Below are positions 62,255 through 64,000 of a DNA stretch of 64,000 bases, one piece after another. The stretch is taken from contig NC_015500.1 of the NCBI RefSeq assembly GCF_000212415.1, positions 744,001-808,000 on the forward strand, written 5' to 3'. The notes below the pieces were generated by a model. The model was not told where the DNA came from and ran no database searches. It saw only the letters and a program-made list of their open reading frames with translations. Position 1 is the first letter of the stretch. The number at the start of each line of letters is the position of its first letter. Origin of the DNA: Treponema brennaborense DSM 12168. Its GTDB lineage: Bacteria; Spirochaetota; Spirochaetia; Treponematales; Treponemataceae. Both the position numbers and the translations under genes were made by a program.

Positions 62255-63332
62255 TTCCGGTGAACTGCTGCCGGAGCAGTTTATCGGCGAATCGGTTACC
62301 GTAACGGATTCGGCGTTCGACGCTTCGGTTATGGCTTCCGGCGCCCCCGGCGTTCCGTCGGTTTTTTCCTGGCGGGGCACTTCGTACCGGGTGCGCGCGG
62401 TGCTGCACACCGGCAAAACGAACCGTCCGTGCCGGCACGGTTCGGGCGAACGCTATATCGATAAACACGTGTACTGTGTTGAAACCGAAACCGGCGAAGT
62501 TATGACTTTGTATTGCCGCCGGACGTCCGGCCGTAAAGCCGGCTGGACGCTGTATTCCCTTAGGAAAAAGGCTCGACCGATGATTCAATCTGATAAAAAA
62601 ACAGCCGCCGCATCGTCCGGACCGCTGCGTGTCGCCGTGCTCGTTTCGGGCGGCGGAACGAATTTGCAGGCCATTATAGACGAGCAGCGCCGTATGAACC
62701 GGCTCGCCGCCGGCGCTTTTGCAGAAGGCAGTGTCTGCGCGAATGGCGTTTTTGCAGAAGGCGGCGCCGATACGGATGACGTCGCCGCGTGTCCGTATGA
62801 AGTGTGCGCCGTATTCAGCGACCGTAAAGACGCCTACGCGCTTGAGCGCGCGCGGCAAGCCGGAATTCCTGCCGAAATCGTGAGCCCGTACGCAGTGCTC
62901 GGCGCCGATAAGGCGAAAAGTGCGACGCGCGACGAAAAGCGCTTCGCCGTGTCAGACCGCGTACTCGCGCTTTCTCGTGCGTATGAAGCGGATATTCTGG
63001 TGCTTGCGGGGTTTTTGACCGTACTGGGCGGCGCCGTTATCGACGCGTACGGCGGCCGTATCATCAACCTGCATCCGGCGCTGCTGCCTAAATTCGGCGG
63101 CGAGGGGATGTGGGGCCGTCACGTGCACGAAGCGGTGCTTGCTTCCGGCGAAGCGGAATCCGGCTGCACGGTGCATTTGGTGGACGGCGGCTGCGATACG
63201 GGAAAGATCCTTTTGCAGCGCCGCGTTCCGGTGCTGCCCGGCGATACGCCCGAAACGCTGTATGCGCGGATCGCACCGTGCGAGCACGAAGCGCTCGTTG
63301 CCGGCATAAAAATGCTTGCGGAATTACGGTAG
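62247..63332 (+). CDS. purN: DUF6504 domain - PurN fusion (GAR transformylase)
   Basis: One uninterrupted frame of 361 codons. From TTG 62247 (GAGG about 9 bases upstream), residues 1-110 form a DUF6504-type domain (LLPEQFIGESVTVTDSAFD, FSWRGTSYRVRAVL, RYIDKHVYCVETETGEVMTLYCRR, GWTLYSL). Residues 112-361 are phosphoribosylglycinamide formyltransferase: VAVLVSGGGTNLQAIIDEQ, catalytic INLHPALLP (Asn, His) and VDGGCDTGKILLQ (Asp). An Ala/Gly-rich insertion with repeated FAEG lies at about 149-181. An in-frame ATG at 62580 with AAAAAGG about 8 bases upstream could start PurN alone. So either a true fusion or two products from one frame. Confidence 0.88.
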   Translation: MNSSGELLPEQFIGESVTVTDSAFDASVMASGAPGVPSVFSWRGTSYRVRAVLHTGKTNRPCRHGSGERYIDKHVYCVETETGEVMTLYCRRTSGRKAGWTLYSLRKKARPMIQSDKKTAAASSGPLRVAVLVSGGGTNLQAIIDEQRRMNRLAAGAFAEGSVCANGVFAEGGADTDDVAACPYEVCAVFSDRKDAYALERARQAGIPAEIVSPYAVLGADKAKSATRDEKRFAVSDRVLALSRAYEADILVLAGFLTVLGGAVIDAYGGRIINLHPALLPKFGGEGMWGRHVHEAVLASGEAESGCTVHLVDGGCDTGKILLQRRVPVLPGDTPETLYARIAPCEHEALVAGIKMLAELR

Positions 63333-63362
63333 AACGGACTGAACTCCGCGTATTGTGATTAC

Positions 63363-63416
63363 CATGCAGTCCGTATTCCCGCGTACGCCTGAACTGCATG
63401 GCCGCCGTCCGTTTTT
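63363..63416. terminator. Structured convergent region, possible terminator
   Basis: CATGCAG at 63364-63370 pairs with CTGCATG further on, and an outer ACGGAC (from about 63335) can pair with GTCCGT followed by five T near 63416. It lies between the ends of purN and the minus-strand GntP gene. Several alternative folds are possible. Confidence 0.4.
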
Positions 63417-64000
63417 ACATGAAAATATTCAGTACTAAGAGTTCCGCAAAAGAAACTGCCCAGGCGATGGTCGTCGTGACTGACCATACTCGTATCTGTT
63501 CTTTCGTTTCAGTGATTCCGGTAAATCTGTTGACTACCCAATAGAAACTGTCGTTAAAATATGAGAAAAACAACGAACCGCTGCAGGCTGCTAACGCTCC
63601 TAAAACCATGTTCCCTCCCGCCGCGGCAACGATCGGAGCCGTTATTCCCGCCGCCGTAATCATCGCGACGGTACCGGACCCTTGTACGAAGCGTACTAAG
63701 GTTGCGATAACGAACGGCAATAGTATGACCGGCAGGGGTGTTGCCGCTATTCCGGCGGCAATGTAATCACCGACTCCGGCCGCTTTTATTATTTGCCCCA
63801 AAGCTCCGCCGGCACCGGTTACTAAAATGATGATACCGGCTGATTTAATGCTTCCTTCCAATTCCGTGATTACTTCTTTTCTGGGTTTTTTCGGCGTAAG
63901 AGTATAAATTGCGAGAATAAGTCCGATGCTAACGGCGATGATCGGTTTTCCCAGAAAAATGAATATTGAAGCAACTCCGTTCGTTATCCGCAGCGCGCTC
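63415..64000 (-). CDS. GntP-family permease (5' part outside window)
   Basis: C-terminal 194 residues of a gluconate:H+ symporter-family protein; the frame stays open to the window edge, so the start is not seen. It shows KPIIAVSIGLILAIYTLTPKK, GIIILVTGAGGALGQIIKAAGVGDYIA, FVQGSGTVAMITAAGITAPI and the C-terminal FSYFNDSFYWVVNRFTGITETKEQIRVWSV, all characteristic of GntP/DsdX/IdnT carriers. Substrates in the family are gluconate, other sugar acids or D-serine. It converges on purN; the last codons share the putative terminator. Confidence 0.93.
   Translation of the reverse strand, partial: SALRITNGVASIFIFLGKPIIAVSIGLILAIYTLTPKKPRKEVITELEGSIKSAGIIILVTGAGGALGQIIKAAGVGDYIAAGIAATPLPVILLPFVIATLVRFVQGSGTVAMITAAGITAPIVAAAGGNMVLGALAACSGSLFFSYFNDSFYWVVNRFTGITETKEQIRVWSVTTTIAWAVSFAELLVLNIFM

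Overview
The window looks like a chromosome segment from a Treponema-type spirochaete of middling GC content. The evidence is the gene set and its order: rplM-rpsI-recX; folD next to an OmpW-like outer-membrane barrel; many lipoproteins with short, degenerate lipoboxes; a DUF4954 protein; a RarA with an extra C-terminal domain; and a wealth of SpoIIE-type phosphatases, GGDEF and methyl-accepting proteins. I cannot fix the species. I found no rRNA or tRNA gene, CRISPR array, insertion sequence or prophage. Nearly all of the window is densely packed single-copy chromosomal genes.

Layout. 1-5.8 kb (minus strand): truncated chemotaxis receptor, AzlCD amino-acid exporter, GH13 alpha-glucosidase and its likely AraC regulator. 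5.9-9.5 kb: MazG, Pth, ClpP-type protease and a UPF0158-GNAT fusion. 9.6-15 kb: stand-alone DbpA-type RNA-binding protein, metallo-beta-lactamase hydrolase, Na/Pi cotransporter, lipoprotein, YfcE-type phosphoesterase and a PepSY-like protein. 15-20 kb: two-gene polar amino-acid ABC transporter, valS and a small HD hydrolase. 20.1-22.6 kb: an oadB-like membrane gene behind a yybP-ykoY-type (manganese) riboswitch, divergent from gap. 22.7-30.2 kb: a frameshifted propeller-GGDEF gene, then a minus-strand operon (outer-membrane barrel, lipoprotein, RarA fusion, repeat-bearing membrane protein). 30.4-37.1 kb: folD, folE2, B12-radical-SAM, miaB, LapA-like and SPOR genes. 37.3-41.2 kb: exported protein, methyltransferase, rplM-rpsI-recX. 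41.4-45.1 kb: a signalling island made of an HTH-REC regulator, two SpoIIE/PP2C phosphatases and an anti-sigma-type kinase. 45.1-51.2 kb: SppA, DUF975, CYTH, DUF4954 and MATE. 51.4-55.7 kb: AraC regulator, then dapA-asd-lysA. 55.7-58.1 kb: an uncharacterised membrane protein with NudC. 58.1-63.3 kb: a guanine-type riboswitch followed by purE-purC-purF-purM-(DUF6504)purN. The window ends inside a GntP permease.

How the genes fit together. The pur operon takes PRPP towards the early purine intermediates under guanine control. dapA, asd and lysA supply diaminopimelate and lysine. folD and folE2 feed one-carbon metabolism. The 41-45 kb island looks like a phosphatase/kinase partner-switching circuit.

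The strongest unusual signals are regulatory. (1) A Mn-type riboswitch with a mutually exclusive terminator controls a lone OadB homologue. (2) The guanine riboswitch has a hairpin inserted into its normally seven-base L2 loop. (3) About ten genes without a Shine-Dalgarno sequence have a TATAAT-like hexamer exactly 6-7 bases before the start codon, which points to routine leaderless transcription. Several housekeeping enzymes also carry low-complexity in-frame insertions.
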